In this document: positions 52,478-61,430 of the stretch, in pieces
Position numbering within the stretch: position 1 is the stretch's first letter
How the letters are laid out: each line of letters opens with the position of its first letter
Assembly: GCA_964573295.1 (NCBI GenBank)
Contig: CAZNJE010000005.1
Coordinates: forward strand, 1-64,000
Length of the DNA: 64,000 bases
Reading direction: 5' to 3'
Source of the DNA: CAYQJL01 sp964573295
Lineage (GTDB): Bacteria; Eisenbacteria; RBG-16-71-46; CAIMUX01; WJJG01
Program-made: the position numbers and the translations under genes
Notes under the pieces: model-generated
What the model was told of the DNA's origin: nothing
The model's database searches: none
What the model saw: only the letters and a program-made list of their open reading frames with translations

Positions 52478-53506
52478 ATGGACACACGCAAATTGGGCCG
52501 CACGGGCCTCACGGTATCGGTCATCGGTTTCGGGGGGATTCCCATCCAGAGGCTTTCGGTGGAGGAAGCCGGGGCGGTGCTGCGCCGCGCCCTCGACCTG
52601 GGAATCGCCTTCTTCGACACCGCTCGCGGCTACACCGACAGCGAGCGAAAGATCGGGGAGGCTCTCTCGGGCCGGCGCGAGGACTTCGTCCTGGCGACGA
52701 AGGCCATGTCGCGCGATGCGGCCGGGATGAAGGCCGAACTCGCCGAAAGCCTCAAGCTTCTCAGGACCGATCACATCGATCTCTATCAGCTCCACGCCGT
52801 TGGTTCCACCAAGCAGCTCGAGCAAGTGCTGGGTCCGGATGGGGCGTATTCGGTTCTGGAGGAGGCCTGCGCGCGAGGCCAGGTCGGTCACATTGGCATC
52901 ACGACCCACAGCCGGGACCTGGCTGCCGAGGCCATCGCAACACGGAAGTTCGCCACGCTGCAGGCACCTTTCAACCCCATTGAGACCGAATGGGCGGACG
53001 AAGTGCTGCCGGCGGCGGCAGGGGCGGGGATGGGTGTCATCGGCATGAAGCCGATCGCCGGCGGGGCGCTCAATCGGTGTCCAGCGGCCGCTCTGCGCTG
53101 GGGCTTGGCCCACGGCCTCACCGTCGCCATTCCGGGGGTCGACAGCATCGAGCAGGTGGAGATCAACGCGGCCGCCGGCAGTCCCCTGCGGGAGCCCGAC
53201 GAAACCGAGCTCGCGCAGCTGGAGAAGGAGCGCGAGCGCTGGACGGGGGAGTTCTGCCGGCGGTGCGGGTACTGCATGCCCTGTCCCGAGGGTCTGAACA
53301 TCCCCATGCTGCTCCTGCTGCAGGCCTATCACGAACGCTACGAAATGACCGATTGGGCCAGTGAGCGCCTACTCGGCCTCGAGAAGCGCTACGAGCACTG
53401 CGTCGCGTGTGGGACCTGTACTACGCGATGCCCCTATGAGCTGCCGATTCCCGAGATGATGTCGCGCGGCGCGAAGGGGGCCCTTGGCGCGAAGGTGGGC
53501 CTATGA
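52478..53506 (+). CDS. Aldo/keto reductase with C-terminal ferredoxin domain
   Basis: A 342-residue protein. The aldo/keto reductase barrel covers about residues 1-240, with GFGGIPIQ, catalytic Asp and Tyr in FFDTARGYTDSE, Lys in LATKAMS and His in LYQLHAVG. A C-terminal dicluster domain follows: CRRCGYCMPCPEGLN and CVACGTCTTRCPYELPIPEM, enough for [4Fe-4S] binding. Such fusions (AKR with 4Fe-4S) are widespread in anaerobes and candidate phyla. No electron partner is adjacent. Confidence 0.9.
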   Translation: MDTRKLGRTGLTVSVIGFGGIPIQRLSVEEAGAVLRRALDLGIAFFDTARGYTDSERKIGEALSGRREDFVLATKAMSRDAAGMKAELAESLKLLRTDHIDLYQLHAVGSTKQLEQVLGPDGAYSVLEEACARGQVGHIGITTHSRDLAAEAIATRKFATLQAPFNPIETEWADEVLPAAAGAGMGVIGMKPIAGGALNRCPAAALRWGLAHGLTVAIPGVDSIEQVEINAAAGSPLREPDETELAQLEKERERWTGEFCRRCGYCMPCPEGLNIPMLLLLQAYHERYEMTDWASERLLGLEKRYEHCVACGTCTTRCPYELPIPEMMSRGAKGALGAKVGL

Positions 53507-53520
53507 CGCAACCAGGTTCC

Positions 53521-53646
53521 CGAGCGTGTCCGGGTCGCGGAGCGTGACCGGGTCGCGGAGCGCAACCGGGTCGCGGGACGCGCCCGAGTCCCAGGGCGCG
53601 AAGTAGTCTCACCTCACCTCACCTCACCTCACCTCACCTCACCTCA
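53521..53646 (+). repeat. 18-bp and 5-bp tandem arrays after the reductase gene
   Basis: Four imperfect 18-bp units around ccgggtcgcggagcg (53536-53595) are followed by about eight to nine tandem copies of the pentanucleotide ctcac (about 53608-53646). Confidence 0.85.
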
Positions 53647-53708
53647 CCCCATCGCTCGGAGGTTGGATTCTGAGGGGCAAGATGGGCGCTCAGATCCTGG
53701 ATCGAATC

Positions 53709-54482
53709 TCAGGCGGAACGTTCCAGGGCTCCGCTCGGATCCGGCGTGAGCATCGCTTCGATGGATGCTCTCGACGGCCGGTTGTGGAGTAGGAGATAGC
53801 CGGCCGCAAGCAGCAATCCCGCCATGATTGCGTGCTGTCCCGTTAGCATCAGGTCGAGCAGGCCCATGACGGCCAACAGTTGGGCGATCACGATGCCGAA
53901 CGCGTGCGCGGCGGCGATACGGGAGATCAAGTGCTGGGCGCCCCAGACCGCGGCGCGTTTGTCGGGGTCAGAGTCGGTGTCGGGGTTGGGGTTGCTGTCG
54001 GTGTCCGGGTCTTCTTCACCGGCCGCCAGGCGCAAACCACGAAGGAATGGGTGCGCGGAACCGGTTCGGGCTCGTGGACCCGGCCAGCGCAGAAAGGAAG
54101 CCCGGCCGGCGCGTTTCTCTTGAATCAGCCGTCCCAGATCGACCAGTGAGCTGGTGCCCATCCACATTCGCTCTCGCTTCAGCAGGAAGGCGCGACCCCA
54201 CTGAGCGACCAGAAGGCACAGCACGCCGGCCCCCGCGATGACCATCCGGCTCGCGGCCCACGATTCGGGTAGCGGACGCTCGGTTGCCAGACCTTCCTGG
54301 GCCAGAGTGTCGGCGGCTTGATTCCGCTCGGCCGCGGAGACCACCAAGATCATCCCGCCCATGAGGAGAATCATCGTCACGCTGAGGATGTAGATCGCCG
54401 TTAGCAGTCTGGTGGTCAGCTTCGTGAGTTTCTGGATGACGGGATTCGTTTCTCTCATCGCGCCGGTCTGGCCAGAGTACAT
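53709..54482 (-). CDS. Multi-span membrane protein of unknown function
   Basis: A 257-residue integral membrane protein with about four membrane segments in two pairs: LLTAIYILSVTMILLMGGMI and MVIAGAGVLCLLVAQWG, then FGIVIAQLLAVMGLLDLML and IMAGLLLAAGYLLLH. The loop between the pairs holds an Asp-rich block DPDTDSNPNPDTDSDPD from a short repeat. GGGAGG with six-base spacing supports the ATG at 54482. No family recognised. Confidence 0.65.
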   Translation of the reverse strand: MYSGQTGAMRETNPVIQKLTKLTTRLLTAIYILSVTMILLMGGMILVVSAAERNQAADTLAQEGLATERPLPESWAASRMVIAGAGVLCLLVAQWGRAFLLKRERMWMGTSSLVDLGRLIQEKRAGRASFLRWPGPRARTGSAHPFLRGLRLAAGEEDPDTDSNPNPDTDSDPDKRAAVWGAQHLISRIAAAHAFGIVIAQLLAVMGLLDLMLTGQHAIMAGLLLAAGYLLLHNRPSRASIEAMLTPDPSGALERSA

Positions 54483-54897
54483 CGGATCCTCCCTTTCTGA
54501 CCGCACGTTCGTCTATCTGCATCATCGGCACGCCGGTGCCCTCTCCCAACCGCGGTTGCATCTCCGCCACGATGAGACGTGCGAGATGGCGTCCTTATCC
54601 TGGATCGCGAGGTGGTGTTCTCATCCTGGAGTGCGAGGTGGCGTCTTCATTCTGGAGCGCAACGGGATGCCTCACGCGGGCACAAGAGGAGTTACGCGGA
54701 CACAAAAAGAGCGCCCGCCGGGGTAGCGGGCGCTCGCCGTTCTTGTTCGTCCTGTTGAGAAGCGGCTGTCCGCGGCCTGGGACACTGCTGGCTACCGCTC
54801 GCGTTACGATTGCGCGCGTGGCTCCACCCCAGCCGGGACAGAGGGGCTCGCAGGAGCGCCCGCAGGCGGTCTCCCGCAGGCGGTCCCGCAGACGGGC
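54483..54897. other. Intergenic region with 26-bp repeats and terminator
   Basis: A 415-bp spacer. Three 26-bp imperfect units around tggcgtccttatcctggat occupy about 54585-54662, and the intrinsic terminator of the minus-strand phosphatase-like gene lies at 54704-54737. No gene is supported. Confidence 0.6.
54704..54737 (-). terminator. Intrinsic terminator on the minus strand
   Basis: Read on the minus strand, AGCGCCCGC and GCGGGCGCT form a 9-bp GC stem with a seven-base loop, followed by CTTTTTGTG. It lies about 160 bp downstream of the first selenoprotein candidate gene and should end the transcript of that gene or of the pair. Confidence 0.8.
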
Positions 54898-55989
54898 CTA
54901 CTCGGGTTCGCCCTTGCTGTTGTCAGGGCCAACGACCGGCTTCGTCATACGACCCGGCGTTGGGCTCGTCTGCTGGGCGCCCTCGCGGACGGCCTCGCGC
55001 TTGCGGGCGGCCTCTTCGCGGGCACGCTGCGTACGTTCCCGGCGAACCCGGGAGGACTGCTCCGTGGCGGCCTCCGCAAGCGCCGCAACCTCGGGGTCTT
55101 CGGGCAAGTCAGCCGTCAGGGTGATGTTCAGCCCGCCGAAATCGACGATCTCGTTGTCGGGTGAGACGATGAGCCGCGTGTTGGCGATGTACTGGCCGCG
55201 CGTACCCGAGCGGTTCAAGATCGTCTCGCCCACCATCAAAGGCGCATCATCGAGTCGAGTCACGTGACCGCCCAGGACCACGTCGATCTCGGGCAGCGCG
55301 ACGGCGTACTGCTCCATCACCTTCAGATCGAGATGGGCGATGAGCACCAGGATGTCCACCCGCGGACGCAGCTCGCCAATGAGCTCGGTCGTCGTGCTCA
55401 TGGGAGGCAGGATACGAAACGTGCCCGAGCTGCGATCGAGCGCCGTCTGGTTGACCTGCGCCTCACTGATGGTGCTGATGAAGCCGATCCGCAGATCGTT
55501 CGACTCGATGATCCGGTACCGGTCGGCCACCGGCCGCCAGACGCCATCCCTCTGGATCTCGACATTCGAGACGACCAGCGGCAAAGGCATCACCTGCTGC
55601 AGGCTGTCGGTTAGATCCCACTGCTCAAGTTCCATCTCACCCAAGGTCACCGCGTCGTACCCGATCCGGTGCATGTCGGTCCAGGTTGCGATGCTCTCGG
55701 GGAAGTTGTTGCGCTGGTTGCGGTGGAAGAAATCACCCCCATCGATCAGCAGGAAGGGGGCCTCCTGCTTGCGCAGCGCATCCACATAGGCAGCCCGCCG
55801 GGCCAGCCCACCTTTCTTGCCGTGTCACCCACAGGGGACGACTTCGGCGTTGAAGCAGCTCTGCGAAAGCAACCTCACCTCGACATTGGTCGCCCGCTTG
55901 CCCGAACTCCCGCCCATCAGTGCACAGCCCTGAAACAGGAATACGGCCAATACGGCAGATACGCCCAGCAGCGATCGTCTGATGGTCAT
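54898..55989 (-). CDS. Metallophosphatase-like lipoprotein with in-frame UGA (Sec), copy 1
   Basis: A 363-residue exported lipoprotein (signal MTIRRSLLGVSAVLAVFLFQ, lipobox FQGC) of the calcineurin-like/5'-nucleotidase type. A TGA at 55825-55827 interrupts the frame at codon 55 in VVPCG-(TGA)-HGKKGGLARRA, and the same frame stays open for about 308 codons beyond it. From memory of the family, non-Sec homologues have Cys here (PCGC ... GGLARR), so Sec is the natural reading. Downstream are LLIDGGDFFH and DVVLGGHVTRLD, parts of the phosphoesterase metal site. C45, C53 and U55 could form a redox centre. The start has GGAG nine bases upstream. A basic/acidic coiled-coil-like tail ends the protein. 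Conventional gene calling would split or truncate it. Confidence 0.75.
55791..55805 (-). promoter_or_regulatory. Candidate bacterial SECIS hairpin, copy 1
   Basis: On the minus strand, 20-34 nt after the TGA, TGGCCC-GGC-GGGCTG can fold into a 6-bp stem (two G-U pairs) with a GGC loop. Position and a G at the loop start fit the published general rules for bacterial SECIS elements. The paralogue has the same hairpin at the same distance. Confidence 0.45.
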
Positions 55990-56211
55990 GCGTGAGTCTC
56001 CATTGTGACCAAGACATCCAAATGATTGCGCGGCTGAGGGCGCTTGGAGCACCAGGCGGCAAGCGGTCCCTCACCCGTACGGACTAACAATTATACCCCA
56101 GTTCCGGGCAGTGTTTCCATGCTTTGTCCCAAGGTGCAAATCTCTGTATGGACAGCAGTTGCCCGATAAGCGCGGCGACTGGTGGTATCCCGGTTGCTTC
56201 GGCCTCTGGCC
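55990..56211. other. Spacer between the two selenoprotein candidates
   Basis: A 222-bp spacer between the end of copy 2 and the start of copy 1, both on the minus strand. It has no supported gene or clear hairpin, so copy 1 could be read through from copy 2 or have its own promoter. Confidence 0.4.
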
Positions 56212-57270
56212 CTACTCGCTCTCTTTGTCCCTGTCTCGCGGCAGCGGCTGGCGGTGGACGCCGGGTGCCACCGGAAGCTCCCGGTTCCGCGGTAGGGCGG
56301 GCCGTGGCCGCTGCTTGCGCAGCTTCTCCATCTCGGCCTCGGCCTTCGCCACCTCGGCCAGCACGGCCGGGTCTTCGGGGATGTCCGTGCTCAGCGAGAT
56401 GTTGAGCCCGCCGTAATCGACGATCTCGTTCCCGGGCGAGAGGATCAAGCGCGTGTTGGCCACGTACTGGCCACGGGTGCCGGATCGGTTGACGATGGCG
56501 TGGCCGTAGCGTTGCGGCCCCTCGTCCTTGGGTGCATTGCGTCCGCCCAAGACGACGTCGACGTGCTCGAACTCCTGAGCGTATCGCTCCATGGTGGTCG
56601 GATCCACATGGGCCAGCAGAACCACTAAATCGCACGTCTCGGCCAGCTCGCGCGAGACCCTGTGGGTCGTCTCTTCGGGCGGGAGCAGACGCACCTGGCC
56701 GCCGGCCTTCTGGAGGACCGTTTCGCTCATGATGATTTCGTTCGTCACGCTCAGAATGCCGACGTTGATGCCCTTGTGCTCGACGATCCGGTAGGGCTCA
56801 CCGATCGGCACCCAGCGATCACCCTGTCGCTGCTCGAGATTGGTGCAGACGATGGGCAGATCCAGGCTCGCTCTCAGGCTGTCGGTTTCCTGCCAGTAGC
56901 CGATCTCCTCGACCCCGAGGGTGATCGCGTCATAACCCAGACGGTCCATTTCCCGCCAGGTTGCAACGGTCTCAGGCATGTTGTTCTTGCTCTTGTGCGA
57001 GAAGCTGCCGCCGTCGATGAGCAGGAATTCGGTGCCCCAGTGCCGCAAGCTGTCTATGAAGGTGGCCCGCCGGGCCAACCCGCCGCGCTTGCCGTGTCAC
57101 CCACAGGGGACGATTTCACCGAAGAAGCAGCTCTGCGTAAGAAAACGCACCTCCATGTTGGTGGTGCGCTTTCCGGTCCGCAGCACAGCGCAGCCCGAGA
57201 ACGCCAGGCTGGCGAACAGGCCGGTAGCTGTGAAGAGCGCGAGCATCTGGTGGATACGTCGTGTCGTCAT
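56212..57270 (-). CDS. Metallophosphatase-like lipoprotein with in-frame UGA (Sec), copy 2
   Basis: A 352-residue paralogue of the neighbouring gene. Lipoprotein signal with lipobox FSGC; AGGAG six bases before the ATG at 57270. The TGA at 57097-57099 is codon 58 in EIVPCG-(TGA)-HGKRGGLARRA, the same position and context as in copy 1, and the frame continues for about 294 codons. Positions of phosphoesterase metal ligands are changed: LLIDGGSFSH replaces GGDFFH and VVLGGRNAPKD replaces GGHVTRLD, so classical metal-dependent hydrolysis may be lost while the CGU motif and C48 are kept. This suggests a redox or binding role. The C-terminal tail is highly charged. Confidence 0.75.
57063..57077 (-). 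promoter_or_regulatory. Candidate bacterial SECIS hairpin, copy 2
   Basis: On the minus strand, 20-34 nt after the TGA, TGGCCC-GGC-GGGCCA forms six Watson-Crick pairs around a GGC loop. Relative to copy 1, two G-U pairs become U-A and G-C, so the stem is kept although the bases change. Confidence 0.45.
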
Positions 57271-57638
57271 TGGCACTCCTGACCGCAGGGTTGGTCGCAT
57301 GTGTAGGCAGAATGGGCGCCGCAGGCGTCGGGCCGGTGCGAAAGCCGCACGCCGCGTGAGAGTCGCTTTCGGTGCGAGGGTCGCACGCAGCGCAAGGTTC
57401 GCGCCCCGTGCGAGGGTCGCACGCAGCGCAAGGTTCACGCCCCGTGCGAGGGCCGCACGCAGCGCGCACGACGCCTCCCCACGTTGCCGACATCCATGGC
57501 AAGCCCATACTCCTAATATGGTTATCGGCCGGGCCGGTTCCGCCCTATTCCCAAAGGTGACTTGCTGCTGTCGAGCGTCGCCGTGCCAGGAACTCCGTGA
57601 GCGCGCCGGCCGGCCGGGCTTGCCCGCCGTACACAGCC
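57271..57638. repeat. Intergenic region with 36-bp repeats
   Basis: A 368-bp spacer upstream of the second selenoprotein candidate. About three 36-bp units with core gtgcgagggtcgcacgcagc lie at roughly 57378-57465; each contains the small inverted repeat gtgcga/tcgcac. An AT-richer stretch near 57510-57530 may hold the promoter of the minus-strand gene. Confidence 0.6.
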
Positions 57639-58706
57639 CTAGATGGTCTCAAGCCTGTAACTTCTTGTCCCTAAGCCAATTGCCTCACCGTGCCGGAGCT
57701 GGATCTCGTGGTCGATCTCCGGCCAGGTGCGGCGGAAGAGATCCACGCCCGCCTCCCGGTTCACCAGGTCGATCGAGGCCTGGTCACAGGCGACGGGATC
57801 GTTGCCTGCCAGAATGCCGATGTCCCCGACCAGCTGGTCTTTCGTCGGTCCCACACAGTCGCACTGCTTGGTAATGTGGTTCAGCAGGTTGATGTAGAGG
57901 CCGCGCCCCTCGATGGCCCGCACGACACCGAGTGCGTACTCGGCCGTGGCTTCCTGCACGTGCGCCGATTCCCGGCTCCAGTCGATCCGGATAGCGCCAG
58001 TGGGGCAGACCGCGATGCAGTCGGCGCAGCCGATGCAGGTAGCACGATCGATGAGGGCCGTCGTGGGCGAGAGGGTGATCGCCTCAACCGGGCATACCGA
58101 GCCGCACAGGTAACAGCGGACACACTTCTCCTCCGAGACGAACGGACTGACCGCCGAATGCTGGTCCAGCTTGCCGGCCCGGGAGGCCAGACCCATGCCC
58201 AGGTTCTTCACGGCCCCGCCCACCCCCTCGACCATGTGACCGGTCAGGTGGGCTACAGCCACCAGGAAGTTCAGATCCCGTACGACCGGTGCCAGGTGGG
58301 CCTTCTCGACACGCTTGCCACCCAAGGGGACGACATGGTCTTCACGGCCGGCCAGGCCATCGCTCAGTATGATCGGCGCCCCCACGCTCTCATGCGTGAA
58401 CCCGTGCTCGCGGGCCACTTCCAAGTGGTCTACCGCGTTCATGCGGCGGCCATGGTAGAGCGTGTTGGTCTCGGTCAGGAAGGGGCGACAGCCGCGGGTC
58501 TTCAGATGCCGTACCAGAGCCGCGATCAAGTGAGCCGGCGGATGGCCCGCATTTCCCGCCTCGCCGAAGGTGAGCTTGATCGCTGCCAACGCCTTCTCGG
58601 AAGCAGCCTCCCACGGCAGACGGGCCAGAAGCGCGCCGAAGCGTTCCTCAACGGTGGCCGGATTCGTCCAATCCGAGATGGGGACGAAGTAGACGGTGGA
58701 TTCCAT
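57639..58706 (-). CDS. DUF362 ferredoxin-domain protein
   Basis: A 355-residue DUF362 protein with a two-cluster ferredoxin insert: CVRCYLCGSVCPVEA and CIGCADCIAVCPTGA at about residues 195-240, each able to bind [4Fe-4S]. IKLTFGEAGNAGHPPAHL, FLTETNTLYHGRRMNAVDH and VAVAHLTGHMVEGVGGAVKN are typical DUF362 segments. It probably carries electrons or acts in a redox step; the family function is not settled. GGGAG lies about 11 bases before the ATG. It is upstream of the selenoprotein pair on the same strand, but with 368 bp between. Confidence 0.88.
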   Translation of the reverse strand: MESTVYFVPISDWTNPATVEERFGALLARLPWEAASEKALAAIKLTFGEAGNAGHPPAHLIAALVRHLKTRGCRPFLTETNTLYHGRRMNAVDHLEVAREHGFTHESVGAPIILSDGLAGREDHVVPLGGKRVEKAHLAPVVRDLNFLVAVAHLTGHMVEGVGGAVKNLGMGLASRAGKLDQHSAVSPFVSEEKCVRCYLCGSVCPVEAITLSPTTALIDRATCIGCADCIAVCPTGAIRIDWSRESAHVQEATAEYALGVVRAIEGRGLYINLLNHITKQCDCVGPTKDQLVGDIGILAGNDPVACDQASIDLVNREAGVDLFRRTWPEIDHEIQLRHGEAIGLGTRSYRLETI

Positions 58707-59129
58707 CCTGTGTCACTCCCTGGTAGTGATTCCGGATTGGGGCCGGCCGGTCGATACATTGCAGTCGATGCATTGCAGCCGACGCTTCGCAGCCGATGCT
58801 TCGCAGCCGACGCTTCGCAACAGTAGGGGACAGGCCAGGTCATGCGCAACCATGGGAACGTCTCGCTGCTGGGGGCTCTCCGGGGGCTTCGCGGGGGGCG
58901 CGGGGGGCGCCACCAGGTCGCAGGCAGGAGTTGATTCCAGGACCCGGCGAGTGTCACCTTTGTATGCATGCAAGGATGGTCTACGTGCGCATTGGCATGC
59001 GTATCCGTGGTGCGTGACCATGGTGCGTGACCATGGTGCGTGACCAAGATGCGTGACCATGGTGCGTGACCATGATGACTGTCCGAGATGTCCAGATCGA
59101 GTGCCCAGCAAGAGGAGGCGCGCGAGAAG
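58707..59129. repeat. Intergenic region with 14-bp and 13-bp tandem arrays
   Basis: A 423-bp spacer between divergent genes. Five 14-bp units around cgcagccgacgctt occupy 58754-58822, and about five 13-bp units tgcgtgaccatgg occupy about 59010-59072. No gene is supported. Promoters of both flanking genes must lie here. Confidence 0.75.
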
Positions 59130-61430
59130 ATGGCGGCACCCGTGAGCGATGGATGCGGGATGAGGTCTCGTCGGGATCGGGGAAGATCCACGCCGGCCAC
59201 CCGAACGAGCCTGTCCGGTGGCCCAGCGATGGTCTGCCGCCCCAGCCTGGCGGGCCGTCTGGCGGTGGTCGCCGGCGCCGGGCCCCTGGGGGTCTTTCTG
59301 CTCGGAGCGCTCCTGGTGGCGCCCGTGATGCAGCTTGGTTTCCAGGCGCGGCCCTCCATGCGCGCCGCCGAGCAGCTCCAGTCCGCACGGTTGGCGGAGC
59401 TTCCGCGGCCGATACAGCCTTCGTCGCCGGCTCAGGTGCCGGCTCAGGTGCCGGCTCAGGTGCGGGCTCAGGTGCCGGCTCAGTCGACAGTTCAGCCGCC
59501 GGCTCAGTCGCCGGATTCCGAGATTCCCCACAACTGCCGTTTTTGGGGCCTCATCGGTGCGGACTATTCCGGCGACCTCCTGAACACGCACCTGATCGAC
59601 GGCGGCCTCCAGAGCCTGCGCGACCTGGGTGGACAGAACTATGACGGATGGGCCTTCGCTTACTACCTGCCCGAGAGTCATGCGGTGCCGCTCAACCGTC
59701 CCATCTTTCGGCGCGGCGGACCACCGGCCCCGGAGGACGAGGACTACCGGTTCGCGGTCGAGGAGATGCTCGCGGTTCGTCCGCGGACGATCCTCGGCCA
59801 TGTTCGCCTCCGCAGCTCCGGACACGTGGGCGTGCCCGACCCACACCCCTTCCAACACGAGGGCGCTGTCTTCGTCCATAACGGTTCGGTACCCGAGGGG
59901 ACGCTGCTCTCGATGTTGGAGGCCGATGATCCCGACTATCTCGATACCTATCCGCCGGATTGGAACGACACCAGCGGCGGCCGCAATGACTACATCGATT
60001 CCGAGCTCTACTTCCTGCTGCTGAACAAGTACCGCCGGGAACATCCCGAGCTCACGACCGCCGAGGCCTTGCGGCTGGGCGTGCGCGAGGTGGCCGCCGC
60101 CGCGCCGAGGAACAGGTTGAACTTCATCATGACCCGGGGCGACACGCTCTACGCATTGCGTCATTACAATGGGTACGCCAGCGACCCGGTGCAGTTCTAC
60201 CCGACCGTGGCGAGCGGTTCGGAGCAAGGATTCCCTTACTGGGTGGTGGCTTCACAGAAGATGGGCTCGGACCCCGGCAACTGGGAGTCGATTCCCATCA
60301 AGACCCTCGCCGAGTTCGTGCCCGGCCGCGAGCCGCACTTCTATCCGATCGATGGCCACGAGGAGCCGGCCTACAGCTTCAAGACCATCACGGTGGCTCC
60401 CCTCGAGGACATCGACGACGACGGCTGGATGGCCCGCTTCGCGCTGACCGCCGACCCCGATGTGGAATGGGGCGAGGCCTCGGTCTTCTTGCGCGTGCTG
60501 CGCTCCGCCGACGGGCAGACCTGGGAAACACTGCTCGAGGCCAGCGACACCTACGAGATTCACGGCCAGACTATCGATCAAGACATCGTGCTGGAGTTTG
60601 ATGTGACACCGGACACCCTGCAGGCGACCACGTGGGACCTCCGGCTGGAGCTCTTCGACGTCGAGGCGCCCGATGAGTTCCAAGCGGTCGCCACGCCGGA
60701 CCTCTTCCCGGTGATGGGCGATCTGCCCGTCGAAGGCGCCGCGCGAGATCAGGAGTCGGACCTGCCGCCGGCCTTCTCGATCGGGTGGGTGGGAATCACC
60801 GCCGAGGTCGATGTCGACGGCGACGGCCATTACCGGGCGTTTCGTCTGCAGTGGGATGCCAACTACGGCGAGGAGGGCGATTCAGCCGAAGTCTATCTGA
60901 AGGCCCGTGCCTTCGAAGGTATGGCCTTCCGCAATCTGGGAAGCTCCCAGGTCTATCTCGTCCGAGGAACGGAGGCCGACACCGCCTCCCTCGACGTCAC
61001 GATCACACCGGCTCATCTCGCGCCGGATACGTGGGACCTCGTGCTCGATCTCTTCCATGCCGGGCCCGACACGATTGGTGCTACTGTGTTTTCGAATCAT
61101 TTCGAGATCCTGGGCGACGTGCCCATCGAGGGAGAGGACTACGATGTGGCCAACCCCTATGCTGCCCCAGCGGTGCCCAACCCGGCCACCGGACGGGTGG
61201 CGATCCCCTTGCGGCTGCCGCCCGGGGGCGCCGAGGTGGCCGTCGAGATCTACGACAGCGTCGGCCGCCTGATGTGGCGCCATGGTCCCGCCCGGGAGAC
61301 GGGTACCTATCTGCAACTGAACTGGGACGGGCAGGATCGCTCTGGGCGCCCAGCGCGATCGGGGGCGTACTTCTACCAGGCCCGCATTGGCGAGCAGCGC
61401 TTCGAGCGCAGTTTCCGGCTCGTGCGTTAG
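59130..61430 (+). CDS. Exported class II glutamine amidotransferase-like protein with FlgD-like C-terminus
   Basis: A 766-residue protein. After a hydrophobic signal (LAVVAGAGPLGVFLLGALLV) and a PAQV tetrapeptide array comes NCRFWGLIGADYSG. This resembles the N-terminal MCRLLG-type start of class II (Ntn) amidotransferases whose Cys must become residue 1. ILGHVRLRSSG and VFVHNGSVP complete the glutaminase signature (R and N/G positions), and SELYFLLLNKYRR follows as in YafJ-like proteins. The C-terminal part has two similar immunoglobulin-like repeats and a FlgD-like module with NWDGQDRSGRPARSGAYFYQ. The start is uncertain: 59130 has AGGAGG 11 bases upstream; 59088 and 59229 are alternatives. 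Confidence 0.7.
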   Translation: MAAPVSDGCGMRSRRDRGRSTPATRTSLSGGPAMVCRPSLAGRLAVVAGAGPLGVFLLGALLVAPVMQLGFQARPSMRAAEQLQSARLAELPRPIQPSSPAQVPAQVPAQVRAQVPAQSTVQPPAQSPDSEIPHNCRFWGLIGADYSGDLLNTHLIDGGLQSLRDLGGQNYDGWAFAYYLPESHAVPLNRPIFRRGGPPAPEDEDYRFAVEEMLAVRPRTILGHVRLRSSGHVGVPDPHPFQHEGAVFVHNGSVPEGTLLSMLEADDPDYLDTYPPDWNDTSGGRNDYIDSELYFLLLNKYRREHPELTTAEALRLGVREVAAAAPRNRLNFIMTRGDTLYALRHYNGYASDPVQFYPTVASGSEQGFPYWVVASQKMGSDPGNWESIPIKTLAEFVPGREPHFYPIDGHEEPAYSFKTITVAPLEDIDDDGWMARFALTADPDVEWGEASVFLRVLRSADGQTWETLLEASDTYEIHGQTIDQDIVLEFDVTPDTLQATTWDLRLELFDVEAPDEFQAVATPDLFPVMGDLPVEGAARDQESDLPPAFSIGWVGITAEVDVDGDGHYRAFRLQWDANYGEEGDSAEVYLKARAFEGMAFRNLGSSQVYLVRGTEADTASLDVTITPAHLAPDTWDLVLDLFHAGPDTIGATVFSNHFEILGDVPIEGEDYDVANPYAAPAVPNPATGRVAIPLRLPPGGAEVAVEIYDSVGRLMWRHGPARETGTYLQLNWDGQDRSGRPARSGAYFYQARIGEQRFERSFRLVR

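Noticed and set aside
54898..57270. Two pseudogenes broken by nonsense mutations
   Set aside because: The stop is TGA at the same codon in both copies, the frame is intact on both sides, and the motif expects Cys there. Independent decay would not give this. An ancestral nonsense mutation followed by duplication would be expected to accumulate further lesions, and none is seen.
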